NCBI RefSeq assembly: GCF_009429125.1
Contig: NZ_CP045529.1
Span: 3,100,001 to 3,164,000 of the forward strand
DNA from: Luteimicrobium xylanilyticum
GTDB lineage: Bacteria; Actinomycetota; Actinomycetes; Actinomycetales; Cellulomonadaceae
Reading direction: 5' to 3'
Length of the DNA stretch: 64,000 nucleotides
The position numbers and the translations under genes were made by a program. Shown piece after piece: positions 35,191-44,529 of the stretch (positions within the stretch are counted from its first letter, which is position 1; each line of letters begins with the position of its first letter). The notes below the pieces were generated by a model. The model made no database searches. It was not told where the DNA came from and worked only from the letters and a program-made list of their open reading frames with translations.

Positions 35191-36416
35191 GGTTTGCTCA
35201 CCGGCCGGGCGTCGTAGGAGAAGTCCGACAGCACCACGCCCGAGGACAGTGCATCGTCACCGGCGATCTCTGGGTACGGCGAGACGGGCAGCACCTCGAA
35301 GACGGCCGCTGCCTCCCACGCGTCAAGGATGCCGGAACTGCACACGAACACGTCGACGGTGTAGCGGCCCGGCTTGAGCCACAGGTCCTTCACGGTGAGC
35401 GTCAGCGCCTGCGGCCGCGACGGATCGAGATTGATGCCGACGTTGCGCGAGTCGCACTGGATGACGACCACACCGTTGTCGTCGTTGACGTGGACGGACA
35501 CGAAGTAGGTCCCGATCATGCCAGTGTTGGCGTCGAGCTCGATCTCGACGACCTTGTCCTCGGCAGGTTCGTAGCTCTCCTCGGACAGGCTGACGGCCCG
35601 GGCCCGCACCTCCCCCGTCCCAGGACGCCGATCTGGGTCAGACTGCTCTGCAGCGAACGTCGCGAAACTGCTCCGATAGCGTTCGAGGGCACCATCGACG
35701 GGCCCGTGGTACCCGATCCGCCCCCGTTCGAGGTAGATCGCGGACGTGCAGAGCGTCGTCACGGTCTGCATCTGGTGGCTCACGTACAGGACGGTCCGCC
35801 CGTCCTTCGCGACGTCACGCATCTTCGCAAGCGACTTGCGCTGGAACTCCGCATCGCCCACGGCAAGCACCTCGTCTATCGCGAGGATCTCCGTCTCGAG
35901 GTGGGCGGCAACGGCGAACGCGAGGCGCACGTACATCCCCGAGGAGTACCGCTTGACGGGCGTGTCGAGGAATCTCTCGACCTCAGAGAATTCGACGATG
36001 CTGTCGAACTGCTTCCGGATCTCCTTGCGTGACATCCCAAGGAGCGACCCGGACAGGAAGATGTTCTCCCTGCCGGTGAGCTCCGGGTGGAACCCGGTCC
36101 CGACCTCGAGCAGGCTCCCCATCCGGCCCCCAAGCTCGATCCGGCCGCGGGTCGGTGCCGTCACCCGCGTCAGGAGCTTGAGAAGCGTGGACTTGCCCGC
36201 ACCGTTCCGCCCCACGATGCCCACGGCCTCGCCCCAGGGGACCTCGAACGACACGTCGTCTAGGGCCCGGAACTCCTCGTAGTGCGTCCGGCGAAGCGGG
36301 TGCAGAAGACGCTCACGGACCGCCTCCGCAATGGTGTTGGCCCGGTAACCACGCCGACCGACTCGGTACGACTTCCCGAGGTGCGACACGAGGACGGCGT
36401 AGCCACCTCCAGTCAC
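35187..36416 (-). CDS. wzt: Polysaccharide exporter ATPase with C-terminal Wzt domain
   Basis: A 409-residue protein from a GTG at 36416 behind GGAGGGGG. The ATPase has Walker A GRNGAGKSTLL, signature RYSSGMYVRLAFAVA and EILAIDEVLAVGDAEFQRK, the Wzt/TagH form. Residues about 255-400 (KVVEIELDANTGMIGTYFVSVHV, LDPSRPQALTLTVKDLWLKPGRYTVDVFV) are a beta-sandwich like the Wzt carbohydrate-binding domain that recognises a finished chain end, so length may be set by a terminal sugar cap or modification. Confidence 0.93.
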   Translation of the reverse strand: MTGGGYAVLVSHLGKSYRVGRRGYRANTIAEAVRERLLHPLRRTHYEEFRALDDVSFEVPWGEAVGIVGRNGAGKSTLLKLLTRVTAPTRGRIELGGRMGSLLEVGTGFHPELTGRENIFLSGSLLGMSRKEIRKQFDSIVEFSEVERFLDTPVKRYSSGMYVRLAFAVAAHLETEILAIDEVLAVGDAEFQRKSLAKMRDVAKDGRTVLYVSHQMQTVTTLCTSAIYLERGRIGYHGPVDGALERYRSSFATFAAEQSDPDRRPGTGEVRARAVSLSEESYEPAEDKVVEIELDANTGMIGTYFVSVHVNDDNGVVVIQCDSRNVGINLDPSRPQALTLTVKDLWLKPGRYTVDVFVCSSGILDAWEAAAVFEVLPVSPYPEIAGDDALSSGVVLSDFSYDARPVSKP

Positions 36417-36516
36417 GGCGAGCCCCCTCCAGCATGCGAGGGGCCCCCGTGATTGCGGGCAGACGGGAGACTCAGCACCACGCCATTATCGTGGGCCGAG
36501 GGGTCTCCCCGTGACG

Positions 36517-36536
36517 CCAACCCCGCTTTTCACCCC
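36517..36536 (+). promoter_or_regulatory. Copy of the tandem CACCCC motif, role uncertain
   Basis: CCAACCCC (36517-36524) and TTCACCCC (36529-36536) repeat at a 12-bp offset between the exporter ATPase gene and the methyltransferase gene. No convincing -10 hexamer stands 36-49 bases downstream, so its link to either gene is unclear. GATAAT on the minus strand (complement near 36485-36490) could serve the exporter operon. Confidence 0.3.
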
Positions 36537-36681
36537 GTCCGGAGTGAAGTCATGACACTCGTGCCCGGAAGGGGCCTTGCAGTTCACTCTCGCGTGGAGT
36601 CTCCTGTCCTAAGGACGCGCGTCCGCGCGTTCACGTCCTGCTAGACGACACCGACGCGCGCTGGCAGATCGGAGCGAAGCC

Positions 36682-37512
36682 GTGGCTCAAGGCACCCTCA
36701 GCGATCCCGATCGCGTCAACCAGCCCGTGTGGTCGAGGGACGCAACGATCTTCCTCGGTCAGGACGCGTGGACCGACAAGGGAGAACGCAACGCCCTTCA
36801 CGCGATCGCCGACGAGGTGCGCGACGGGCACGTCCTTGACATCGGCGTCGGTACCGGGCGGACGACCTGGCACCTGCACCTTCTCTCCCACCAGTACGTG
36901 GCAATCGACTACACACCGGAGATGGTCGAGCTGTGCCGTGCCTCCTACCCGGGCGTCGACGCGCGCACGGGTGACGTCCGCGATCTGTCCGACTTCGAAG
37001 ACGGGTCGTTCGACCTCGTAGTGTTCAGCTGCAACGGGATCGACGCCCTCAGTCACGAGGATCGTGCCGTCGCGCTAGCCGAGATCCATCGCGTGCTGCG
37101 CCCGGGAGGCATCTTCTTCTTCTCCACGCTGAACCGGCTCGGACCGCTCTTCCACGAGACGCCACGTCAACATCTGACTCCTTCGGCTCGGACTCTCCAC
37201 GGGCGAGCACGTTGGCTCGCGGACACCCCGAGGCGCCGGCGCCAGCTCCGAATGTGGACCCGCAACTGGGAACGCCTCACTCGACTTGAAGACGACCACC
37301 AATCATGGGCTGTCGCTCCGCTCTCGGCCCATGACTTCGGGCTCCTCACCCACTACATCACCCCGGACGGTGAGGCGGACGAGCTCGGTGCACACGATTT
37401 CTCGATCGAGCACATGTTCGCGCCCTCGGGCGTCGAGTTCTCAACGCAAGATCCGCCTGACTCACTCGCCCACTTTCACGTGGTCGCGCGCAGCAGCCGC
37501 TCAAGCACGTGA
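36682..37512 (+). CDS. SAM-dependent methyltransferase (Methyltransf_11/25 type)
   Basis: A 276-residue protein starting at GTG. DGHVLDIGVGTGRTTWHL is motif I, YVAIDYTPEMVELCRASYP motif II, FDLVVFSCNGIDALSHEDRAVALAEIHRVLRPGGIFFFSTLN motifs III-IV. It probably methylates a sugar or chain end; with a Wzt-type exporter next door, a capping role is possible. Its last 37 bases overlap the end of the convergent tandem hydrolase gene. Confidence 0.85.
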   Translation: MAQGTLSDPDRVNQPVWSRDATIFLGQDAWTDKGERNALHAIADEVRDGHVLDIGVGTGRTTWHLHLLSHQYVAIDYTPEMVELCRASYPGVDARTGDVRDLSDFEDGSFDLVVFSCNGIDALSHEDRAVALAEIHRVLRPGGIFFFSTLNRLGPLFHETPRQHLTPSARTLHGRARWLADTPRRRRQLRMWTRNWERLTRLEDDHQSWAVAPLSAHDFGLLTHYITPDGEADELGAHDFSIEHMFAPSGVEFSTQDPPDSLAHFHVVARSSRSST

Positions 37513-39197
37513 CGAGACACCTCATCCTGACCCGACGTCACGCGAAGGGAATGATCGGCGTTCGCCAACGCGACGATCTCGAAATGGCCGGTCCGTTCGA
37601 GCGGGCGCCGAACCATGACGTCAAGGGGGCGGCCCACATCGAGCTGCGCGCTGTCATCGGCGCCTACCATGAGGGTCAGGTCGCAGTGCGACCTTCGAAC
37701 GATCTGCCGTGGCACCCAGAGGGGCGATACCGGCGGGCAGATCGTGCCGAGTGCCTTGTAGAGGGAACGCGCTGTCCGACGGTGCCGGCGCGCCAGCCTT
37801 CGCAGAGGCCGAGGCATCCTCCGAAAGGACCGCCACTGCGACGGTGGGCCTGGTTCTGACCCGGGCTCAAGCAAGAGAAACGTGTTGATGGTGATGGCTT
37901 CTGTCAACTTGCCCTTGAGCGCAGCTTCGAGCACCGCGCTTCCTGAGGAACACAGGCCGATGCCGACGACACGCCGCGCGCCACCGCTGCGAATCAGTGT
38001 CACGATCCGATCCAGGTCGTCGAGCCAGTACAGAGAGTAGGTGGCCTCCTCGTCCTGACCCGGATGTGCGCCACTGTCGCCAACACCGCTGTGGTCGAAC
38101 CTCAGGCACCGGAAGCCGTGCGCGGCCAGAGCACGCGCCAATGTGACCCACTGCCGCCCCTCTCCCAGGTGCCGCTCCTTCGCAACATTCGGAAAGACGA
38201 CCCACGGGGCGCCGTCGGGCGCTGCCGCAGACTCCGACACGATCCCAAAGACATCAGCGCCAGTATCGAACACACGCGCGGACTCGAGGACCCTCGTCGG
38301 TGGTGAGGCCTGGGTCCCGAAGCGAGCACCGGACCAGTTGAGCCACGAGGCAGCCGCGGTCACGCGCGGCACGACCTCGACAAGCCCTTCCCCACCTCGT
38401 GAGTCCTCGAGGTGTCGCACGATCCACGAAACGCTTGCCGACGGGACGGCCGCGCTCAACGTGGGCACGTTGAGCAGCCCGGCTTGTCCATCTATGAGGA
38501 CAGGGGCTTTGCCGCCAAGTGCTGCCCGCACCTTGTTCGGGATCGGCCGGTCGCTTCGCGCGAGCCACGTGACCGCGAGCGGTGCCCTGCTCTGGCCCGC
38601 ATCGTGAAGACCGAGATCGCGGACGGCCTCCGCTGATTCCGGAGAGAACGCGTACGAGGGTGTCTCTATCCAACCTTCGGGTGACCGTTCGCGGCCTTCC
38701 AACCACGGACTATGCACGAGCCGCAGTTCTCGTAGAAAGGAATTCCCGGATTCACAGGGGTCCCAGAGCAGGAGTTCATCGACCTCGACGTCCTCAGTCG
38801 CGTGGAAGGCGATGTTCGCGCCCAACCGCATCCCCACGAGCGTGACCCGTCCAGCACAGATCGAACGGGTGTACTCGACCGCTTCGCGTACGCTGCCGAT
38901 CCAAGCGTCGCGTCGCCCGGGGTCATTGAACTCCCCAGCCGAGTCGCCGGTTCCGTCGTAGTCGAAACGTAGAGCGAGCAACCCGACGCGCGCTAGCTCC
39001 TGGCTGAGCGTACGCATGGTGCGGTACGCCATGTTGCCTTCCTCGGCGAGAGGTTGGCACAGGACGACGGCGCCCCGGACAAGGTTGGAAGACGGTGCCG
39101 TAAGCCACCCGAAGAGGGGGCGATCCTCAGGACCGAACCAGGTCGCCGTCTCGACGACGTCTCCAGACCTGACCGACACAGAGCCGTTCTCGGTCAT
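37476..39197 (-). CDS. Tandem alpha/beta-hydrolase-like protein with altered nucleophile elbows
   Basis: A 573-residue protein with two alpha/beta-hydrolase folds. Half one: VVLCQPLAEEGNMAYRTM, LRFDYDGTGDSAG, and an elbow VGMRLGANIAF with Arg in the nucleophile place. Half two: VVFPNVAKERHLGEGRQWVTLAR, LRFDHSGVGDSG, and an elbow GIGLCSSGSAV with Cys. ANADHSLRV near the end supplies a His. The layout recalls the paired hydrolases of exosortase or exopolysaccharide loci. The start overlaps the GH2 gene stop by ATGA, so it is in the aminoacyl-carrier operon and may release or transfer the carrier-bound acyl group. Confidence 0.75.
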   Translation of the reverse strand: MTENGSVSVRSGDVVETATWFGPEDRPLFGWLTAPSSNLVRGAVVLCQPLAEEGNMAYRTMRTLSQELARVGLLALRFDYDGTGDSAGEFNDPGRRDAWIGSVREAVEYTRSICAGRVTLVGMRLGANIAFHATEDVEVDELLLWDPCESGNSFLRELRLVHSPWLEGRERSPEGWIETPSYAFSPESAEAVRDLGLHDAGQSRAPLAVTWLARSDRPIPNKVRAALGGKAPVLIDGQAGLLNVPTLSAAVPSASVSWIVRHLEDSRGGEGLVEVVPRVTAAASWLNWSGARFGTQASPPTRVLESARVFDTGADVFGIVSESAAAPDGAPWVVFPNVAKERHLGEGRQWVTLARALAAHGFRCLRFDHSGVGDSGAHPGQDEEATYSLYWLDDLDRIVTLIRSGGARRVVGIGLCSSGSAVLEAALKGKLTEAITINTFLLLEPGSEPGPPSQWRSFRRMPRPLRRLARRHRRTARSLYKALGTICPPVSPLWVPRQIVRRSHCDLTLMVGADDSAQLDVGRPLDVMVRRPLERTGHFEIVALANADHSLRVTSGQDEVSRHVLERLLRATT

Positions 39198-41455
39198 CGC
39201 CGTTCACCTAGTCCGCCGAGCAAGTCGTCCACGAGCACCCTTCCACCGAGCGTGGATGTCGCCTTCGCGCTCCTGCCGTCAGCGCCCACAACACGCACCA
39301 TGACCCGGCGGTAGGTCAACGGCCCGAATCGATGGGCCCAGGCGAGGTCGCGGAATCCGTCGAAGAGGGCGTCGACGCCGACTTCCAGCGAACCGCGCGC
39401 CGGCACGATCACGTCGTGCTTCGCGACGTCGACGGGCTGCTCTCGCTCGGTGTAGAGCTCGACCTCGAGTGTGCCGTTCAGGTCGGATCCGGTGTCGTTG
39501 AAGAGGTGCGCGACGATCCCGTTGAGCCCTTCGTCGGAGATGGTCACGGCGACCGGCGCGAGCACCTGGCGCATGGCGTACCAGGGCGCCTTCGGACGCC
39601 CGTAGGCGTCGACGAGGCCCATCCCGGCGCCGGGGAGCAGGTCCCGGAAGTAGAAGACGAGCCCGCCTGACGACGTCGATCCCGCGCGTCGCCATTCGGC
39701 GAACACCTGCGCGTACAGGTGCGCGCACGCGGCCCGCCCGAGCTCGAGGTACCGCTCGGGGTCCGAGTAGCGGACGCCGAGCGGGTCGACGCCGAAGAGC
39801 TCACGCACGTAGTGGTCGCGCACGTCCTCGAAGTCCCAGGACGCGCCCGCGTCGCGGAACACGGCGGCCTTCCAGTCGGGCCGGTGCCCTGCGGCGGCCG
39901 GCCCACCGAACGCCTCATCCACGGTCTGCGGCTCGGGTGGGACGGCGAACGCGAGGCACTCGGCGGCGAACCGCGGAGCCGCGATCCGGGCGTCCGCCAG
40001 GGGGCGCAGGTAGGCGCCGACCCCGTAGTAGTGCGACACGCCGGTGTCCGGCCGGGTCGGGACGTCGCCACCCCACGGGGACGTCGGCAGATAGGGCACA
40101 GGCCCGACGGCGTCCGCGACCACGCGCGGGAGGCGTTCGGTGAGGAGCGGCAGTCCCGCGTCGAGGCTCACCCCGAAGTACGTCGCCTGTTGCGCGATCT
40201 CACTCCCCCCGCTGACGACGGCGAGCGAAGGGCGTCCGGCGAGCCGCCCGAGCTGCGCCCACACCTCCTCGACGAGCAGCGCCTCCCACGCGGCGTCGTC
40301 GGGCGGGTCGTAGAACGCGAGCATGCAGTCCTGCCAGACGAGGATGCCGAGCTCGTCGCACAGGTCGTGGAAGTCGTCCGACTCGTAGGTGGTGTCCCCG
40401 GACACGCGCAGCATGTTGAGGTTGCCGTCGACGACGAGCCGAAGCGTCGCCTCGAGCTCCGCCCGGTCCGGGTTGAGCGAGACCGGGTCGACGGGCGTCC
40501 AGCACGCGCCACGGACGAAGACCGGCACGTCGTTCACGACGAGCTGGAAGGAGCCGTCGGCGGTGTCGACGTCGACCGTGCGGAAGCCGACGCGCCCCAG
40601 CGGCAGCCGCGTACCGCCCGCATCGAGCGTCACGTCGTAGAGCGGCTGCTGACCGTGGGTGCGCGGCCACCAGCGTTCGACCGAGGGCACCGCCAGCTCG
40701 GCCGTGACCCGCCACGTGCCGGGCACGTCGCCGGGCTCGACGTGAGCAGCGCCGCGCTCCCCCGCGGCGGTGACCGTCCAGTCCGCCGCCGACGGCGCAG
40801 CGACGACCGCGTCGACGGTCACCACCCCGCCGCCACCCACGCAGCGCGCACCGAGCCGGACGTCCCGCACTCGGGTCGCGTCGTCGGGGACGAGACGCAC
40901 CGGACGCCACGCCCCGACGGGCGCGGGCGTAGCAACCACGCCCTTGAGCCGACCCAGCAGCGTCGTGCGCACCCACCGAAGGTTGCGGTGCGCGAGCCTC
41001 GCCACGCGCCACCGCGCGCGCGGGCGCCGCCCGCCCAGCACAGCGTCGAGGGCTGTGAAACGGATCGCGACCTCGACCGGTCCCGGGCGCCCGGAGACCG
41101 GCACCCGCAACGGGACGAACATCGACTCCGACGTGGCGACGAGAGCGCCGTCGACCCAGACCTCGGCAAGCGTCGCGAGCCCGTCCATCTCGAGGGTCGC
41201 GTCCCCCGACGAACCGTCGACGCTCGCCCGGAGCCACCAGTCGGTCCCGTCCGGCGACTCGGGCACCGCCCGACCTGCCGACCGGTACGCGGACGCGACG
41301 GTGCCGGGCACCTGCGCGGGAACCCAGTCAAGACCCGCGCCGTCGAGGTCCGCGGGGGACACGAGCGAACCGGGCGCACACGGCGCATACTCCCAGGCCG
41401 CACCCGCGAGCAGGTCCACCCCGAGCGCGTCAGCTGTCGCGGTCTCACCGTCCAT
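39194..41455 (-). CDS. GH2-family beta-mannosidase-like protein
   Basis: A 753-residue protein without a signal peptide. Order: a jelly-roll domain (WVPAQVPGTVASAYRSAG, WWLRASVDG, LEMDGLATLAEVWVDGAL), an Ig-like domain, and a TIM barrel (FVRGACWTPVDPVSLN, LNMLRVSGDTTYESDDFHDLCDELGILVWQD). The acid/base motif, normally NE, reads VVSGGSEIAQQ, and RFAAECLAFAVPP supplies the likely nucleophile Glu. Cytosolic location and operon position suggest a role in building or editing a glycoconjugate rather than in digestion. It overlaps DUF1839 upstream by 11 bases. Confidence 0.82.
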   Translation of the reverse strand: MDGETATADALGVDLLAGAAWEYAPCAPGSLVSPADLDGAGLDWVPAQVPGTVASAYRSAGRAVPESPDGTDWWLRASVDGSSGDATLEMDGLATLAEVWVDGALVATSESMFVPLRVPVSGRPGPVEVAIRFTALDAVLGGRRPRARWRVARLAHRNLRWVRTTLLGRLKGVVATPAPVGAWRPVRLVPDDATRVRDVRLGARCVGGGGVVTVDAVVAAPSAADWTVTAAGERGAAHVEPGDVPGTWRVTAELAVPSVERWWPRTHGQQPLYDVTLDAGGTRLPLGRVGFRTVDVDTADGSFQLVVNDVPVFVRGACWTPVDPVSLNPDRAELEATLRLVVDGNLNMLRVSGDTTYESDDFHDLCDELGILVWQDCMLAFYDPPDDAAWEALLVEEVWAQLGRLAGRPSLAVVSGGSEIAQQATYFGVSLDAGLPLLTERLPRVVADAVGPVPYLPTSPWGGDVPTRPDTGVSHYYGVGAYLRPLADARIAAPRFAAECLAFAVPPEPQTVDEAFGGPAAAGHRPDWKAAVFRDAGASWDFEDVRDHYVRELFGVDPLGVRYSDPERYLELGRAACAHLYAQVFAEWRRAGSTSSGGLVFYFRDLLPGAGMGLVDAYGRPKAPWYAMRQVLAPVAVTISDEGLNGIVAHLFNDTGSDLNGTLEVELYTEREQPVDVAKHDVIVPARGSLEVGVDALFDGFRDLAWAHRFGPLTYRRVMVRVVGADGRSAKATSTLGGRVLVDDLLGGLGERR

Positions 41456-42449
41456 AGCGTTCGACCACCGTGGACGTCGCCGACTCCCAGGCGGCGGCCA
41501 TCGCTGCGAACGACGGATCGACGTCGACGGAGCGCCCGCGCGCGAGACGCGCCAGCAGGAACTGCACCGACTTCGCGGCCTGGGCGAGCCCGAGCAGGTC
41601 GTCCGACGCGCGCCGCAGGTCGTCCACCGAGCCGGCCTCTCGCTCAGCGAGCCAGCCCAGGTACGACGAGCTGAGCTCGGCGCTGGCGCCGAGCTGCCGG
41701 ACTGTCGCGAACGCGTACAGGTGGAACGCGTCGACGCCGTCGGCCCGAATGGCGTCGAGGTCCGTCCCGAGCCGCTCGTGCAGGCGCTCGACCGGGTTGG
41801 TGGTCGGGAGGTCGCGTAGGTGCCGCCGAAGCCGTTCGACGGAGCGGGCGTGCAGCTCCGCGTCGTCGAGCCGGTGCATCCCGTCGAGGCGGACCGTCTC
41901 GACGTACGGGGGCAGGGCGCCGACCTGGGCCGTGTCCCCGAGCCGGAACACCCCGTCGAAGTCCTCACCCTCGAGCTCGAAGTAGCTGGCGTTGTGGAAG
42001 TACCCGAGCCGCCGCGCCTCGGGGTCGACGAGGTTCGGGACGATCGTCGACTTCGTCCGGTCGATCCGGTACGAGACGCCGGCCGTGTCCGGCAGGTACC
42101 AGGAGTCGGCCTCCAGCGTGATGAGGCGGCCCGCGGCCAAGTGCTCCACGACGTGCTCGAGCAGCGGGCGCCACGGGTTCATCTCGAACACCCGAATCCC
42201 GTAGAGCTCGCGCAGGTCCTCGGGCTCGTACTTGAAGAACGTCCACTGGTCGGTCTCGAAGTCGGTGACGAGCGCGAACGACGCCGCCGCGAGCGGGTCG
42301 AGGCCGAGAGCGTGCAGCACCTCGATCCACACGTCGACGTAGCAGTTCGTCTCGCTCCAGACCCGCTCGGACACGTGGAGCGGGTGCCGCTCGTAACGGG
42401 ACGCATCCAGCGGCAGCAGCTCCGTCGTCGCAAGCGAGGTCAGGGCCAC
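41445..42449 (-). CDS. DUF1839 family protein
   Basis: A 334-residue protein from GTG 42449: RVWSETNCYVDVWIEVLHALG, FELVTDFETDQWTFFKYEPEDL-like, LITLEADSWYLPDTAGVSYR, HKSTI-like and FHNASYFEL are DUF1839 features. It is a soluble papain-like or acyltransferase-like candidate with conserved Cys (TNCYVD) and His (YFHNASY). The family commonly occurs beside aaRS-like amino acid:carrier-protein ligases, as here. It is thought to act on the aminoacylated carrier, perhaps as a transferase; no activity is proven. Confidence 0.83.
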   Translation of the reverse strand: MALTSLATTELLPLDASRYERHPLHVSERVWSETNCYVDVWIEVLHALGLDPLAAASFALVTDFETDQWTFFKYEPEDLRELYGIRVFEMNPWRPLLEHVVEHLAAGRLITLEADSWYLPDTAGVSYRIDRTKSTIVPNLVDPEARRLGYFHNASYFELEGEDFDGVFRLGDTAQVGALPPYVETVRLDGMHRLDDAELHARSVERLRRHLRDLPTTNPVERLHERLGTDLDAIRADGVDAFHLYAFATVRQLGASAELSSSYLGWLAEREAGSVDDLRRASDDLLGLAQAAKSVQFLLARLARGRSVDVDPSFAAMAAAWESATSTVVERYGR

Positions 42450-43366
42450 AGAGCACCCCGCACGTCGGACGGCCAGCGCTCCGGATCGGTACCGTGCCGC
42501 CGCAACAGTGCCAGAGTGATCCGCTCGAGCCCGAACCCGATGCAGGCCGAGTGCGCCGGCTCACCGTCGGGCGTGCGGATGTCGAACGCGACCCCGAAGT
42601 GGTCCTCGTGACAGTTCGCCGAGGTGATCGCGGTCCGGACCTCGGACGAGCTCACGGGACACGTGATCTCGTACTTGAGGGTCGTCGCCCGCTGGTTCGC
42701 CGCGAGCATGCGCCCTGCACGCCCGAAGAACGGGTCGTTCGCGACCTCGGCCCGGACGTCGAGCCCCAGCCCGCCCAGGATCTCCAGACCGCGCTCGAGC
42801 CACGCATCGCGGTGCGCGACCGCCCCGTCGGGCTCCCCGACGAAGACGAACTCGTGCTGACGGAAGCTCTGCATCCGCACCGGGTCGGTGCTCGGCTCGT
42901 GCCGGAAGCAGTAGCCCTGCACCTCGTGCCGGACGCCGCCCACCGGCAACGCGCCCGTGAGCGTCGGGTAGAGCGGGTGGCAGGCCGCCGAGCACAGGGC
43001 GACCTCGGCGGGGTGGAAGAACCGAGCCCACTCCTCGCCGTCGGCCGCCGCCTGCAACAGGTCCGCATGGTCGCGGTCGCCGCCCGTGAAGACCTCGACC
43101 ACGCCGAGCAGGTCGGGGAACGAACGCAGGTAGTCCGTTCGTTCGAGGAGCTCGCGCGGCATGATCGGTGCGAAGTACGACGTGGGGCCACCGGCCCCGT
43201 TCGACGCGCGCGACGCGAGGCCCTCGACACCACGCACGACAGCCTCGAAGGCGCCCGACCGGTGGTAGAGGCCGTCGACGCCCGTCGGCGTCAGGACGCC
43301 CGCCTCGACCAGCTCGGCCCGGAACGCCGCGCGCTCGGCCTCGACCGTCTCGCTCGCCGGCGCCAT
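42440..43366 (-). CDS. Amino acid:[carrier protein] ligase (class II aaRS-like)
   Basis: A 308-residue class II synthetase core of seryl-tRNA-synthetase ancestry, lacking a tRNA-binding arm. Motif 2 region: YCFRHEPSTDPVRMQSFRQHEFVFVG; motif 3: CIGFGLERITLALLRRHG. A Cys in EVALCSAACHPLYPTL and the motif-2 Glu are candidate zinc ligands, as in the characterised rhizobial enzymes, which load glycine or alanine on a dedicated carrier protein and not on tRNA. The start overlaps the dehydrogenase stop (TGATG). Substrate here unknown. Confidence 0.9.
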   Translation of the reverse strand: MAPASETVEAERAAFRAELVEAGVLTPTGVDGLYHRSGAFEAVVRGVEGLASRASNGAGGPTSYFAPIMPRELLERTDYLRSFPDLLGVVEVFTGGDRDHADLLQAAADGEEWARFFHPAEVALCSAACHPLYPTLTGALPVGGVRHEVQGYCFRHEPSTDPVRMQSFRQHEFVFVGEPDGAVAHRDAWLERGLEILGGLGLDVRAEVANDPFFGRAGRMLAANQRATTLKYEITCPVSSSEVRTAITSANCHEDHFGVAFDIRTPDGEPAHSACIGFGLERITLALLRRHGTDPERWPSDVRGALWP

Positions 43367-44526
43367 CAACGCTCCCGCTGGACCAGGAGGAGCTGGGCGT
43401 TGTTCGCGTTGATCCGGTCGTTGTTGACCATGAGCTGGGCGCCGTAGGCGTCGCGCAGCAGCCTGCCGAGCGTGAACGGCGAACGGTTCGCGTAGCCCGC
43501 CATGCCGCAGATCAGCAGGGCCTTCTGGATGACCTCGACGACGAGCGTCGACGCCGAAACCTTGAGCGAGTTCATGGCCGTGGCGTAGCCGATCGTCTGC
43601 CCGAGGTCCGGGTCGGCGTCCGCCGCGGCGAACCGGGCCCGCGCGCCGTGCACCAGGTCGTGGAGCTGCTGCAAGGTCACGGCGAGCTCGGCGAGCCGCA
43701 TGCCGCTCGGGGGCATCTGGCCAGGCGTCTTGCGCGCCGCACCCTGGACGAACTTGCGTGCCCGACCGTCCGCCTCGCTCGCCATCCCGAGCCACAGGGA
43801 CGACCACAGGATGTGGGACACCGGGAGCATGGTCTGGCTCGACATGTCGCCGTACGCCGTCGGGAACACCAGCCCGAAACCTCCCGTCGCCTCGAGGACG
43901 AAGCCCGAGCTGCATGTGCCTCGGAACCCGAGCGCGTCCCACGTCGTCGTGCGCTCGAGGGTGAACCGGCCCTTCTCGCACACCACGAGAACCTGGTCCG
44001 ACGGCGCACTCTCCGGGGTTCGGCGTGCGGTCGCGAGGATCGCGTCCGCGTACTCGCCGTACGAGATGACGGGGGCCTGCTTGCGCAGATGGAACCCGTC
44101 GTCTCGCGCCTCGACCGCACACGTGCTGCTCCGCACGTCGCCGCCAATGCCTACCTCGGTCGTCGCCGACGCGAGCAGGAGCCCTTCCGCCGCGACCCGC
44201 TTTCGGAAGGTCGCCAACTCCTCGGATCCGCCGTGCCGAACCAAGCAGGCCACCTGGATCGTGTGCATCGCGAGGATCATCCCCGACGACGAGCACCAGC
44301 GGCCCAGCTCGGTGATCGCGTCAGCGACCTCGTCCAGCGACGCGCCGAGCCCGCCGTCCTCGACGCTGACGAGCGCTCGCAGCAGGCCGGCCTCCCGACA
44401 GGCGTCGATCGTTTCCGTCGGGAAACGGGACGACGCGTCCACGTCCTCCGCGTGCAGACCGGCGACCTCCTCGCCGATCCGGCGTGCGACCACAGCGAGG
44501 GTCTCGTCAGCCGCCGAACCCGTCAT
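43366..44526 (-). CDS. Acyl-CoA-dehydrogenase-like flavoprotein acting on the carrier-bound group
   Basis: A 386-residue acyl-CoA-dehydrogenase fold: N-terminal helices (RRIGEEVAGLHAEDVDASSRFP, ACREAGLLRALV), LASATTEVGIGGDV, TWDALGFRGTCSSGFVLEA (FAD region) and a C-terminal helical bundle ending NNDRINANNAQLLLVQRER. It sits between the carrier-protein and ligase genes, so its likely substrate is the aminoacyl-S-carrier, oxidised at alpha-beta or alpha-N. Electrons could pass to the flavin reductase encoded upstream. Residues for CoA binding need alignment. Confidence 0.82.
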   Translation of the reverse strand: MTGSAADETLAVVARRIGEEVAGLHAEDVDASSRFPTETIDACREAGLLRALVSVEDGGLGASLDEVADAITELGRWCSSSGMILAMHTIQVACLVRHGGSEELATFRKRVAAEGLLLASATTEVGIGGDVRSSTCAVEARDDGFHLRKQAPVISYGEYADAILATARRTPESAPSDQVLVVCEKGRFTLERTTTWDALGFRGTCSSGFVLEATGGFGLVFPTAYGDMSSQTMLPVSHILWSSLWLGMASEADGRARKFVQGAARKTPGQMPPSGMRLAELAVTLQQLHDLVHGARARFAAADADPDLGQTIGYATAMNSLKVSASTLVVEVIQKALLICGMAGYANRSPFTLGRLLRDAYGAQLMVNNDRINANNAQLLLVQRER

Positions 44527-44529
44527 GTC

